A stretch of 64,000 nucleotides of DNA from Acinetobacter calcoaceticus ANC 3811 (GCF_000399665.1 NZ_KB976986.1:1616773-1680772); one strand, 5' to 3'. Numbered from the stretch's first letter, positions 45,293-53,681 are shown. The notes: generated by a model not told the origin, from the letters alone. Made by a program: numbers and translations.

Positions 45293-46219
45293 TCATTCAG
45301 ATATAATTTCTTTATGCGGATGCATAAAATATTGTTTTAAAAGTAAAGTTACTGGATTTAAAAACTCATCATGCTTGGACACAAGATATAAGTCTCTTTT
45401 TGCCCAATCATCGGTTAACTCTACACTTGCCAGCCCCAAGGGTTTACCAAAGATTTCAAAAACCTTATGAGGCAAAATTCCTATACCCATACCAGCTTGT
45501 ACCATACGGCAAACAGCATCAAAACTTGTCACCAATATCCTGAGTTTGAGTTGCTTTCCTAAAGCTTCAGACTTTTGCTGTAAAATCCGGTTAATCGCAC
45601 TTTGAGTATGCAAACCAATAAAGTCATAATCTAATGCATCTTCAAAGGAAATGATTTTCTGTGCACTTAAATATTGCTGGTTCTGTATGACTACGACTAA
45701 TCGATCGCTGCGATAATGATAATAATCCAGATCTTCGGACAAATTCTCAGCAACGCAGATGCCTAAATCGGCAATTTTATTACTTACATTTTGAATAATT
45801 TCAATACTTGGGCGCTCTTCAAGTTCAATCTTAATTTGAGGATTTTCAATAATAAAAGGATGCAGACTTTCGGGTAAAAACTGAATGATAGTTGATAAAT
45901 TTGCCTGTAATCGTACAAAACCTTTAATACCTATTTTGTATTCTTCTAACTCAACCGAAGCTTTATAAACCGAGTCTAAAATGGTTCTGCAATGATAAAG
46001 CAGGCTTTCACCAGCAGGTGTAATTTGCATGCCTTTACCATCACGAATAAACAGTTTGGTTCCAATCAAATGCTCCAAATCAGTCAATCGTTTACTTGCA
46101 GCAGAAAGTGCAATCATATTTTTTTCAGCGGCCTTGCTCAAAGATTTCTCATCACAGACAGTCTGAAATATCTTTAAAGTCACTAAATCTAGTTTTCGAA
46201 TAATATTTTCAATATGCAT
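45293..46219 (-). CDS. LysR-family regulator
   Basis: A 308-residue LysR protein with winged helix (LKIFQTVCDEKSLSKAAEKN, ALSAASKRLTDLEHLIG) and a co-inducer domain with AGMGIGILPHKVFE. It lies 111 bp upstream of the CoA-transferase gene on the same strand and is the probable regulator of that operon. Confidence 0.9.
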   Translation of the reverse strand: MHIENIIRKLDLVTLKIFQTVCDEKSLSKAAEKNMIALSAASKRLTDLEHLIGTKLFIRDGKGMQITPAGESLLYHCRTILDSVYKASVELEEYKIGIKGFVRLQANLSTIIQFLPESLHPFIIENPQIKIELEERPSIEIIQNVSNKIADLGICVAENLSEDLDYYHYRSDRLVVVIQNQQYLSAQKIISFEDALDYDFIGLHTQSAINRILQQKSEALGKQLKLRILVTSFDAVCRMVQAGMGIGILPHKVFEIFGKPLGLASVELTDDWAKRDLYLVSKHDEFLNPVTLLLKQYFMHPHKEIISE

Positions 46220-46380
46220 TACACATTACCAATCTTATAACTTGAAGCTTATGAGGCTAATCATGTAATAACATCATAAAACTATCACAATTCAGTTCAT
46301 ATATTTTATTGCCACACAACTCCTGAATAATACTTTTATCTTGCTCTACAGTACTCATAATTGTGTGGTTGAACACTGCA

Positions 46381-46935
46381 TCAAAATAAGCAATTAGAAA
46401 TCATATTCCAGTGGCTTTCCCTATCATCTGCCTGACCCGAACTTAAATGCTGAATAATTGCGCCCTCAATCATGTATAAAAATAGCTTGGCATCCTGAAA
46501 AGTCGCATCGTTTTTTAGTTTTATAAGCTGGCTATAAATTTCATTGATTAGCCAAGTTCTATATTTAATTGCGACTTGATAGGCTTTTGAATAGGTCAGT
46601 TTCGTTTCAAAAATTGCTTTAAATAATAGATAGTACAGCCCTTCTAAATCTGTATGGAAGAAATAGAGTTTCTTAAGCTTATCAACCACATTGGTGTTAC
46701 AGTCATACTCAGCAATTGAAACCACTTTTTCTTTCAAACGTTCTTTTTGCACAATCAAACAGATTTCAACAAACCTTTCCTTAGAGTGAAAGTAGTTATA
46801 AAAAGTCGCTTTGGGAATTTCACACTCTTTCACAATTCGGTCGATTCCAACAACATGAAATCCGCGATGATGAAATAAATCAATCGCCGTATTAATAACT
46901 TGAATAGCACGTGTTGGAAGAACTAACTTTGGCAT
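46381..46935 (-). CDS. TetR-family regulator of C4-like cassette B
   Basis: A 184-residue TetR protein (start MPKLVLPTRAIQVINTAI). Helix-turn-helix segments are FHHRGFHVVGIDRIVKECE and IPKATFYNYFHSKERFVE. The ATG at 46935 is preferred to the upstream in-frame start at 47031, because the paralogues share only the shorter form and TATAACGGTAAAA lies directly before this ATG. It is close to copy C (58904-59458) and more distant from copy A. The likely operator is in the divergent region shared with the C4-like RNA. Confidence 0.87.
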   Translation of the reverse strand: MPKLVLPTRAIQVINTAIDLFHHRGFHVVGIDRIVKECEIPKATFYNYFHSKERFVEICLIVQKERLKEKVVSIAEYDCNTNVVDKLKKLYFFHTDLEGLYYLLFKAIFETKLTYSKAYQVAIKYRTWLINEIYSQLIKLKNDATFQDAKLFLYMIEGAIIQHLSSGQADDRESHWNMISNCLF

Positions 46936-46956
46936 AATTTTACCGTTATAAAAATT
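46936..46956 (-). promoter_or_regulatory. Proposed leaderless promoter of TetR copy B
   Basis: TATAACGGTAAAATT is immediately followed by the ATG on the minus strand, as in copies A and C. No ribosome binding site is visible. The -10 assignment is by sequence only. Confidence 0.5.
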
Positions 46957-47142
46957 CTTGTTGTTTCTAAATGAGATACTTTTTTGGGAGAAAAAAAGGC
47001 ATAGCAAAGCCGTAAAGACTGTGCGTGGCACATCTCAAGTTTTATTGTTGATGCAAGTTTTTTTGAGCCGTAATGACTTAAAGCCTGAAAACCCTAAAGG
47101 TCGTCAAGCTTCTTTATTTTTTAAGCTGTGTCGTTATAGCTT

Positions 47143-47159
47143 TTGGCAAAGGTTGCCAA
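47143..47159. promoter_or_regulatory. Inverted repeat upstream of C4-like RNA, copy B
   Basis: TTGGCAA and TTGCCAA form a perfect 7-bp inverted repeat with a 3-base centre. At the same place copy A has TTGGCA/TGCCAA (19125-19141 region) and copy C TTGGC/GCCAA (59664-59680 region). The arms and not the centre are conserved. It is a candidate operator or the -35 region of the C4-like RNA promoter. Confidence 0.5.
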
Positions 47160-47240
47160 GAAATAATGGATGTGCAAAGCCAACTCCTTTTTATTGGGAG
47201 TTCTGCCAGACATTTTAAATTATGGTGGCAGAACGAAAGA

Positions 47241-47320
47241 GGGGTTGACGGACTGGTCTCAGAGGCCAGCACACCCAAAGGGTGTCCCCCCTCCCGTTCC
47301 ACCTTAGAGGGGGGCACGAG
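47241..47320 (+). ncRNA. C4-like antisense RNA, copy B (variant specificity)
   Basis: Same architecture as copies A and C: GTTCTGCCA/TGGCAGAAC hairpin just upstream, arm TTGACGGACTG (47245-47255), CTGGTC/GGCCAG stem, a small hairpin, and CCCCCCTC/GAGGGGGG enclosing CGTTCCACC, then CACGAG. The last stem is one pair longer than in A and C on both sides. The arm pairs with 47364-47374 over eleven bases with one G-U. Two bases of the arm differ from A and C and both are matched by changes in the target. Confidence 0.72.
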
Positions 47321-47363
47321 GGGGCTAAACACTAAAAGAAAGCTCTTTTAATGCTCTGAGAAA

Positions 47364-47397
47364 CGGTCCGTCAAAACCGACTGGCAATGTAGGCCAG
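47364..47397 (+). promoter_or_regulatory. C4-complementary target site, copy B
   Basis: CGGTCCGTCAA (47364-47374) is complementary to the arm at 47245-47255. A CTGGC/GCCAG hairpin follows. About 90 nt downstream is a 10-codon open frame with an upstream AAGTAAGG. Confidence 0.65.
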
Positions 47398-47487
47398 CAG
47401 ACAGAGGATAGTGCCCAACCCTCTTGCAGTCAAGCTCAAGAAATGACATTTGTTTTAAATTAGATCATTAAAAAGTAAGGATAAATA

Positions 47488-47520
47488 ATGAGTGAGTTAT
47501 TGTTAAATTGGGGTTTATAA
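47488..47520 (+). CDS. Ten-codon open frame after C4-like target, copy B
   Basis: ATG followed by codons for SELLLNWGL and a stop. AAGTAAGG lies seven bases upstream of the ATG. The same frame and length occur in copy C (MKGLLLSGGL). In P1 the C4 target controls a leader frame (icd) coupled to ant. Here this could be the remnant or a leader peptide. Translation is unproven. Confidence 0.35.
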   Translation: MSELLLNWGL

Positions 47521-47627
47521 AGGGGCATAAATCGAAAACAGTCTAGTGCAGATAAGTCTTGAGCTGAATATACACAGATGTTGTGTATATTGCCGATTTG
47601 AACCAAGAAAAGAATTTACTCTTAAAT

Positions 47628-48254
47628 TTATTTTTTCATAGGTAGTAGTAAAACAGGATCTTCAACATCATAACCAGTTTCTTCTGGAACCCCCAGATAT
47701 TTAACGACAACTAACCTCTTATTTTGTTTAGGCAATCTATAATTTTGGGAAATTTTTATTGCTTTGGTGTAATGAACCGCAATATGGGTCTTACTTCGTA
47801 AAGACGGCGATTTTACAACATATTCAGTTTTATATTGTGTCATCTTTTCTGAAGGATCAGACCAAGCTGATATTTGATTCTGATGACTTTTTAATCTTTG
47901 AATTTTTACAGTCTTACTATTACTTACGATCAAAGGGGTTAAATTCTTTTTAATTTTTTTTATAGCCTTATTAAATTCACTACTATCTTGATCATAATCA
48001 ATCTTATGGGTTTTTGGATTGATATATAGAGATCGAACTTCAATAAGTTTATCGGGTGATTTACTATTTAACAGATAATAATATAATTGTGGTAAACGTC
48101 CTCGACCATCTTCATAATGTCTTAACACATAAAGTTTCTTCTCTTTTTCCTGATAACCCAATACTTCAATTTTTTGTCCACCACCCACTGTCGCATAAGT
48201 ATGTGCGGATAACGTAAAAATAGCACTAAAACTTAGAATTTTTAGGAACTTCAT
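47628..48254 (-). CDS. Secreted hypothetical protein, duplicate 1
   Basis: A 208-residue protein with a signal peptide (cleavage near residue 21, after TYA), a GGGQKIEVLGY start of the mature domain, and a basic C-terminal half ending EETGYDVEDPVLLLPMKK. No domain is recognised. A second copy at 56582-57208 is identical at about 182 of 208 residues by hand count. The duplication includes about 50 bases beyond the stop and about 120 bases upstream of the start. It is probably periplasmic. Confidence 0.75.
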   Translation of the reverse strand: MKFLKILSFSAIFTLSAHTYATVGGGQKIEVLGYQEKEKKLYVLRHYEDGRGRLPQLYYYLLNSKSPDKLIEVRSLYINPKTHKIDYDQDSSEFNKAIKKIKKNLTPLIVSNSKTVKIQRLKSHQNQISAWSDPSEKMTQYKTEYVVKSPSLRSKTHIAVHYTKAIKISQNYRLPKQNKRLVVVKYLGVPEETGYDVEDPVLLLPMKK

Positions 48255-48564
48255 TAGCTGATATCCTTGTGATTTTTTAGCTATGTTATATAAATATTAA
48301 CCAGATTAAAATTACACTTCAGTAAGTGATGCTTGCTGTTTTTTCTATTCTTTTGTACAAAAGCACCCTCACTAATGACTACTTATTGGTCTTATATTCC
48401 GATGCTGTACTACTCTTTTTTTCAATAACTCAAAACTTCCAGCGATTGCTATTAACGGATGCAAATAAAGCGATCCGATTATTCAATCATCTGTTATCAC
48501 AGCTTCATAATGTGCGAATTTTTACAACGGAGGTCGGGAATTAGTTTGGTCGAAAAATAGAAAA
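48255..48564. other. Intergenic region with degenerate repeats
   Basis: This 310-base region begins with sequence shared with the upstream side of the second duplicate (to about 48370). About 48377-48430 resembles 53039-53095, and 48458-48486 matches 63972-64000 at about 25 of 29 bases. An open frame of 72 codons crosses it, but nothing supports it as a gene. It looks like mosaic remnants. Confidence 0.45.
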
Positions 48565-49416
48565 TTAAGGTTTAATAAATAACTTATTATTAGGGAAATC
48601 AATTAGAATTTTATGATTCCGAATAAAATTATTACCGATTACTCCATCGACATTCATATGCTTAAAATCACCATCGACTAGCATAGTATTAATTATTAAT
48701 TTATTTTCAGCCCCATTGACTAACACTTTCATTGCATTGCAATTATTTTGATCTAGATTACTCATGACCTCTTCACAAGAAATCGCATCGTAATCCGTTT
48801 TTATTCTTTCCTTCCAAAATAAAGATAGTGTTGCTCCCGTATCCAAATTCATCTTGTACTTTTCATTGCCATTTTTTATCTCAATAGTTACACCTTCTTC
48901 ATTAACAACAAGAGGTAATGATATCCATTGACTTAAATCTGTTTTTAATTGACTTATATTTTCAACAACTGATAATTTTTTCTTTTCATAATCAATGAGA
49001 ATAACTTTATCCTTAAATAATTTTAACCCGATCACCATGCTGTCAGGTTTTTCTCCATTCTCTAACACCAACCCCCATGGAGTAAGAGACACCCCTTCAA
49101 CGTAATTAAATGGCATACCATTTATCATTGCTTTATCGATTAGAAACTTATCATTCGTGTATATTCTGCCAGATAGGTCCATACTACGTTCTTTCTCACC
49201 GGTCACTTTAACACCAGGAGTCTTGGCGATAAACTCTTTTGAAAAATGAAAAGGAGTTAATGAACCTGTATCAATCATAAACTCGCCACTTACACCATTT
49301 ATAGTTACGTTTGACATAGGGAGTAAGCTTTTATCAAATGTTAATGGAATTTCCATTGCTGAAGTGGCAGAAAATGGATTCAATAACATCAAAAAAAATA
49401 TAAAATTATTCTTCAT
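48565..49416 (-). CDS. Secreted aspartyl protease-like protein with two DTG motifs
   Basis: A 283-residue protein with a signal peptide (about residues 1-20). Two aspartic-protease boxes are present: DTGS at residues 49-52 and DTGA at 192-195, each starting a lobe, with late hydrophobic-hydrophobic-G segments (MVIGLKLF and VDGVIGNNF). Retropepsin-like bacterial proteins normally have one DTG and dimerise, whereas here a single chain has two, as in pepsin-like enzymes. It is probably periplasmic. It appears to be a single-gene unit; substrate unknown. Confidence 0.75.
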   Translation of the reverse strand: MKNNFIFFLMLLNPFSATSAMEIPLTFDKSLLPMSNVTINGVSGEFMIDTGSLTPFHFSKEFIAKTPGVKVTGEKERSMDLSGRIYTNDKFLIDKAMINGMPFNYVEGVSLTPWGLVLENGEKPDSMVIGLKLFKDKVILIDYEKKKLSVVENISQLKTDLSQWISLPLVVNEEGVTIEIKNGNEKYKMNLDTGATLSLFWKERIKTDYDAISCEEVMSNLDQNNCNAMKVLVNGAENKLIINTMLVDGDFKHMNVDGVIGNNFIRNHKILIDFPNNKLFIKP

Positions 49417-49644
49417 TATTCAAATATCTCTATTCCAACTATTGCATAGTCATAAGCTTAAAAAGCGGGTTAAGACTATCTCAATTCATTTTTCTTTGAT
49501 AGCTGTTTAAGAGCATTATCCTTTAAAGTCAGTATATTTCCATAAAGTTAAGAATATATATTTTGCAGCTTATTCAAATATTGACATTGAATTTCTGTTT
49601 CAAAGTTATTTGATTACATGAACCAGATAAAATTTATAAAAGCT

Positions 49645-49672
49645 AAATAAAGAAGCCGAAGCCTCTTTATTT
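49645..49672 (-). terminator. Rho-independent terminator with TTCG loop
   Basis: On the minus strand GAGGC-TTCG-GCTTC forms a stem with a stable tetraloop, extended by A/T pairs and followed by T-rich sequence. It is about 170 nt after the stop of the M28-like lipoprotein gene. Confidence 0.7.
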
Positions 49673-49729
49673 TTATCGCACTAAAAATCAGTCATCAATC
49701 ATGGCGAACTCTTACTATAGATTTTAGAT

Positions 49730-49773
49730 ACAGGCTTATTCATTAAAATAATTAAAAGGTTGAATAAGCCTGT
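49730..49773. repeat. 13-bp inverted repeat
   Basis: ACAGGCTTATTCA and TGAATAAGCCTGT pair perfectly with an 18-base AT-rich loop. It lies 67 nt after the M28-like gene stop and before a second terminator. It could be a first terminator or an mRNA-stabilising hairpin. Confidence 0.55.
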
Positions 49774-49839
49774 AGGATAATTTTATGCATCAAAGCCTAA
49801 CTAATTTATAAAAACAATCGCTATGGATCCTTTTCAATA

Positions 49840-51537
49840 TTAGTTCGCTGTGTTTGGTGCATCTTCTACACCACTGTTTATTGAATGTGAACAGACTAAT
49901 TTTCCTTGATTACTAGCGACTCTCCATTCCGTATAAGGACCATCAATTTCAGCTTTGGTATGATTTTGTAAAGCTAAAACTGAATCACCAATTGCTAATA
50001 ACTGCTTACGCATCAAACTAAAATCAATCGCATCTCGACCAAACGATGGTGCCCAAAGGGACCATGGACCAGAAATAGTCGCCATAGTTGGAATTAAGTT
50101 CTGATGTGATGCGTTTCCAATACCACCAAAATCACATTGTTTTGGGGAACGTTGAATATTTGGCATATCTTGCCCAGTCGAAATCAGTACCGCAGGTAGC
50201 TTATGTCTTTGAGCAGCTTCAATTGCGACTTTTTGCATCAAAAGATGATCTTCAGCTACAAACCAAGCCTGAGGCTCTGCTCTACCTGAAAACTCTAATG
50301 TTCTCCCCCAACCCAAATCTTTTCTTGGTTTTGCTACTATTTCACGTGTTCCCAAGTGCTCTACTGCAAAAACAAAACTCACTTTACCGTCTTTATATTC
50401 TTCATTGAGTTCTTCCATATATCTAAAAGTTCCTTCTTTAGACATATGCAAATGACCAGTATTAAATGCAAATTCATATGTTTTTTGTCGGCATTTTAAC
50501 GGTAACTTTGCAAAATATTGGGCTAACGCAAGTAACCCACTCACACCATTTTCTTGTACCCACGTATTACCATCCGTGTTCGCGACAAATACAATTTTTT
50601 CATGACTTAACCCTGGTAATGTTGCAATCAAATTTCGAGTAGTTGTTGTGTCTCTTTCTGCCTGAACTACAATTTTTGCTTGTGAATTACTTGTCGCTAA
50701 AGCTTTTACCTCGGCAAATTCATCTGCACCTAAAAACACTGCAGGAAGTCGATAATGTAACCCATTATGCGGATCGAAATAATCTTTGATTTGATCTCTA
50801 GGAACATCAAAACCAAGAATCACACCCGCCGCACCCACCTTTCCAGCTGCGATTAAGTCCTTATTCATTAATTCGCCTGCTAAAAAAGGCTTATCGTATC
50901 TCTGTGTTTTAAGATCATTAAGAGATGGGCTTAGATATTTTGCAAACTGAAATAAAAATGCATAAGGGGGTGCAACCTGATTTACATACACAGGATCTTG
51001 CACAGTTGGAATTTCACGTACAATAATTTTACCTCGATGTTCTTCCGTGATGGCTTGATTACTTGCAAGAAAGACCAATTGTCCATTATTTCCAGTCAAT
51101 GTTGTACCTAATGAATAAGGAACAGCACCAGCAATTGCTATATCTTTACCATTAACAGATAACTGACCTGAACGAGATAAACTACGTCCTTTGCCATTTT
51201 CAGCCACAATCATCGGTTGCCAACGCTGAATTTCATAACTATCCGATCGTACTTGCATATTTGGTATTTTTTTTGCTTCAAGTTCAATCCAGTCCACCAA
51301 TTGCTTATGTGCAAGACTACCTGTTGAACGTAATTGAGCTAAATCAGGGCCAACTTGAACAAATTTTTCTAAAGTATCCACGTCAGCAAAGAGCTTCTCA
51401 TCCATTATGGTTGGACATGAATCACCTATTTCCGGTAGATTGCTTGAAACAGTGTCCTTGTCATTTCCACAACCTGAGACTAAAAATCCAAGTAAAACTA
51501 GACCTATAGTCTGTTTATATATTTGCTTTACTTCCAT
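49840..51537 (-). CDS. M28-like peptidase/PA-domain lipoprotein
   Basis: A 565-residue lipoprotein. The start at 51537 is chosen because AAGGGA lies six bases upstream; an earlier ATG at 51552 adds five residues. A lipobox (VSGC) ends the signal. A PA-like insert with GKIIVRE and GAAGVILGF occupies about residues 140-300, followed by an M28-type core (NLIATLPG, then FVANTDGNTWVQENGVSG and AVEHLG). The usual first metal-ligand His of M28 (HxD) is Asn here, so zinc binding and activity are in doubt. It may be a surface-exposed aminopeptidase or an inactive relative. Confidence 0.7.
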   Translation of the reverse strand: MEVKQIYKQTIGLVLLGFLVSGCGNDKDTVSSNLPEIGDSCPTIMDEKLFADVDTLEKFVQVGPDLAQLRSTGSLAHKQLVDWIELEAKKIPNMQVRSDSYEIQRWQPMIVAENGKGRSLSRSGQLSVNGKDIAIAGAVPYSLGTTLTGNNGQLVFLASNQAITEEHRGKIIVREIPTVQDPVYVNQVAPPYAFLFQFAKYLSPSLNDLKTQRYDKPFLAGELMNKDLIAAGKVGAAGVILGFDVPRDQIKDYFDPHNGLHYRLPAVFLGADEFAEVKALATSNSQAKIVVQAERDTTTTRNLIATLPGLSHEKIVFVANTDGNTWVQENGVSGLLALAQYFAKLPLKCRQKTYEFAFNTGHLHMSKEGTFRYMEELNEEYKDGKVSFVFAVEHLGTREIVAKPRKDLGWGRTLEFSGRAEPQAWFVAEDHLLMQKVAIEAAQRHKLPAVLISTGQDMPNIQRSPKQCDFGGIGNASHQNLIPTMATISGPWSLWAPSFGRDAIDFSLMRKQLLAIGDSVLALQNHTKAEIDGPYTEWRVASNQGKLVCSHSINSGVEDAPNTAN

Positions 51538-51828
51538 ATTGATTCCCTTCATTACTCAAATTAAGCATATTTTTACGATAAGAAATTAATTTTCGAACAC
51601 TCTGTTTTTAAAATATCCTTATAAATCAAAAATATATTTTGCTTAATTTCATAGCTACACTAAAAATTAGAACAAAGTAAATTGCTCATTAAACCTTAAA
51701 TAGAATTTCGATCATTCATATAAAGTTGATATAAATCTTATTATTAACTACTAAGTAAAAAATAACGCTTCTGGGTCATTTAACCTCTAATATAGGACAT
51801 AAGATTAAAAATTCCCCTCAATTTCTTA

Positions 51829-52905
51829 TTAATCTTCGATAGCCTTTCTTTTCAAACTCTTACGATATTGATTCGGAGTCAAATTTGTTTGTAATTTAAA
51901 CCAAGAAATAAAGGAATGACTTGTATAAAAACCTAAAGATTTTGAAATAAATAAAATTGAATGCTGATAGTTTTCTAAAAAATTTTCAGCTAATTCAATT
52001 CGAACTTCATCAAGTAACTTGCTGTAAGAGCTCTCTTCAAGCTGAAGCTTCCGACTCAATGTTCTGACATTTATGCCTAACAGCTCTGCAACATTTTCAC
52101 GAGACAAACGATCATAGTGAAGCAATAAATAGATTTTTGCTTTAGTCTGTTGAATAAAGGTTTGCTCGCCCCGTTGTTGTTCTAATAATTTTGAAGCGAA
52201 TAATCGCACGCTATCATATAATCCCGCATTTTCAGTCTTCAATGCCATATTTAAAGATTTTGGTGACAATACCAAAGCAGTTTCTTTTTGATTGAAATAG
52301 ACTGGGCACCCAAAAAACTCATCATAATAATTCTGTAATTCAGGTTTCGCCAAACTATGTGCGAAATGTACTGCTTTAAGAATGCAGTATTCTTCATTTC
52401 GAACTAAACGAATTAGACTCAACCACCATGACAAATTATATTCATTAGCACATCTACTAAATACTGGATCAGTTGATCTACATTTCCATTTCCAGTAGAT
52501 AGCTTCTGACTCAATTTGGAGAGAAATATCTCCAATACATCCGATTAATGGTTGAAACTCTTTTAATGTCTCAATCGCTTTATACAAACTAGAAGATAAA
52601 GGGACTAGATGTCCTAAAACTCCATAAGCTGTAGAATCCATCTTTTTAAAAAAACTTAAAGCAATCGTTGGGTCATTACAAATACTATATGTATAAGCAA
52701 TAATCCTCTCAAAGTAGTAAAGTGGAATACATTGATTTGAATCACTTAGTTGCTCTTCTGTGAGAGTACTCTGTAATAATAGCTCTCGGCGCTCGATTCC
52801 AAAAAAATTTGCATGATCTAAAAAATGGTTGACTAAACCAACAAGCACTTTTACTTCACAAGTTCCTTCAAGTTTTTTATGTAATGCAATGGTCATCCTT
52901 GCCAT
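51829..52905 (-). CDS. AraC-family regulator (arabinose-binding-domain type)
   Basis: A 358-residue regulator with an N-terminal OruR/ArgR-type ligand domain (about residues 25-200) and a C-terminal AraC DNA-binding domain with two helix-turn-helix units (RENVAELLGINVRTLSRKLQ, then ILFISKSLGFYTSHSFISWF). It lies 277 bp upstream of the M28-like lipoprotein gene, on the same strand, and might control it. The ligand is unknown. Confidence 0.88.
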   Translation of the reverse strand: MARMTIALHKKLEGTCEVKVLVGLVNHFLDHANFFGIERRELLLQSTLTEEQLSDSNQCIPLYYFERIIAYTYSICNDPTIALSFFKKMDSTAYGVLGHLVPLSSSLYKAIETLKEFQPLIGCIGDISLQIESEAIYWKWKCRSTDPVFSRCANEYNLSWWLSLIRLVRNEEYCILKAVHFAHSLAKPELQNYYDEFFGCPVYFNQKETALVLSPKSLNMALKTENAGLYDSVRLFASKLLEQQRGEQTFIQQTKAKIYLLLHYDRLSRENVAELLGINVRTLSRKLQLEESSYSKLLDEVRIELAENFLENYQHSILFISKSLGFYTSHSFISWFKLQTNLTPNQYRKSLKRKAIED

Positions 52906-53112
52906 CCAAGAGAACTCCTACCTGAGTGCTAAAAAGTTTAAATCAACTTAATAATATAATTCAAATGAATGAGGTTTTAAGTTTGTGTTTTTATTCAATA
53001 CTGATGTGCCTCTTATTACAATGTTCAATTTAGCTTTTCATTGGTCCTTCATTTCGATGCTTCACCACTCTTTTCAATAGTTCAACTTTGTTAGCCTGTA
53101 CTCGATAGTTGT

Positions 53113-53286
53113 GCAATAGCCTATTTACCCCACTCTTTGGTGAAACCTGCTTTAGAAGAGAAAAAGTTAGTAAGTTTATTGGAACAACATGCTGTTACCT
53201 TGCCTCCTTTTTATTTGTTTTATACCAGCCGTAGATTGATGTCACCTGCTTTTAGAATTGTTAAAGATACCTTGAGTGAAATATGA
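53113..53286 (+). pseudogene. C-terminal fragment of a LysR-family gene
   Basis: The plus strand reads without a stop for about 57 codons to a TGA at 53284. It gives AIAYLPHSLVKPALEEKKLV, then PPFYLFYTSRRLMSPAFR and IVKDTLSEI. This is the typical end of a LysR co-inducer domain (GIAYLP, then phxLYPxRRxMSPxxRxFVD). No start, helix-turn-helix or upstream domain precedes it. A terminator follows 2 nt after the stop, so this is the true 3' end of a gene whose rest was lost. Confidence 0.75.
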
Positions 53287-53287
53287 A

Positions 53288-53309
53288 AAAGTCCTCATTA
53301 GAGGACTTT
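53288..53309. terminator. Bidirectional terminator
   Basis: AAAGTCCTC pairs with GAGGACTTT over a four-base loop, 2 nt after the LysR-fragment stop. On the minus strand it is followed by TTTTTCAT and lies 39 nt after the stop of the 53348-53566 gene, so it may serve both. Confidence 0.8.
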
Positions 53310-53347
53310 GATTTATAAATTATCGATTTTTTAGACGGGAAAATTAA

Positions 53348-53566
53348 TTAACGAACATAGAGTGGATCTTCTTCAACAAAAAACACTTCACCCGATGAAG
53401 GTAGAATCCATTGATAGGTTCCGTCTATTTTCTTCATTTTTTCTTTAAAAATATTATATACAGCTACAAGATCATGTTTTTCATCATATTCCCCTACATA
53501 GCCAAGCGCCTTTTCATCATGAAACTCTCTAAACATTTTATGCATTTTGACGGCTCTAAGTTCCAT
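53348..53566 (-). CDS. Small hypothetical protein
   Basis: A 72-residue protein when started at ATG 53566, which has AAGGAG eight bases upstream; the open frame is eight codons longer. Acidic and basic residues alternate and the end reads SGEVFFVEEDPLYVR. No domain or membrane segment is recognised. Good ribosome binding site and terminator argue for a real gene. Confidence 0.6.
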   Translation of the reverse strand: MELRAVKMHKMFREFHDEKALGYVGEYDEKHDLVAVYNIFKEKMKKIDGTYQWILPSSGEVFFVEEDPLYVR

Positions 53567-53681
53567 ATCTTTTCTCCTTTTTATTATCACTACAATAATT
53601 ATGATCTCTTTTTATTTTCAATACTAAAAAAAATGTACCAAAATATATCTTATAAAATATCAATCAAATATTTATTGGATT

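Larger units (their letters stand above)
46381..47520. repeat. TetR/C4-like RNA cassette, copy B
   Basis: The second cassette: TetR gene on the minus strand, shared promoter region, conserved inverted repeat at 47143-47159, C4-like RNA at 47241-47320 and complementary site at 47364-47374, then a 10-codon open frame at 47488-47520. It matches copy C along almost its whole length with scattered differences, and copy A up to the target hairpin. Confidence 0.82.
49417..49839. other. Intergenic region with two hairpins
   Basis: A 423-base gap between two minus-strand genes. It contains the terminator at 49645-49672 and a 13-bp inverted repeat at 49730-49773. No gene is seen. Confidence 0.5.
52906..53347. 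other. Intergenic region with LysR remnant
   Basis: This 442-base stretch contains a degenerate copy of sequence also at about 48377-48430 (here 53039-53095), the LysR-like fragment at 53113-53286 and a terminator at 53288-53309. It appears to be the residue of a deletion. Confidence 0.55.

Noticed and set aside
47166..47351. 61-codon plus-strand open frame across C4-like copy B
   Set aside because: It follows the structured RNA exactly. Single-base length changes in stems between copies would break the frame, so it is not conserved as a protein.
48326..48544. 72-codon plus-strand open frame
   Set aside because: It begins in duplicated upstream sequence, has no ribosome binding site, and crosses degenerate repeats. 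I treat it as non-coding remnants.
50088..50408. 106-codon plus-strand open frame inside the M28-like gene
   Set aside because: Antisense to a lipoprotein gene with lipobox and peptidase motifs; no independent signals.
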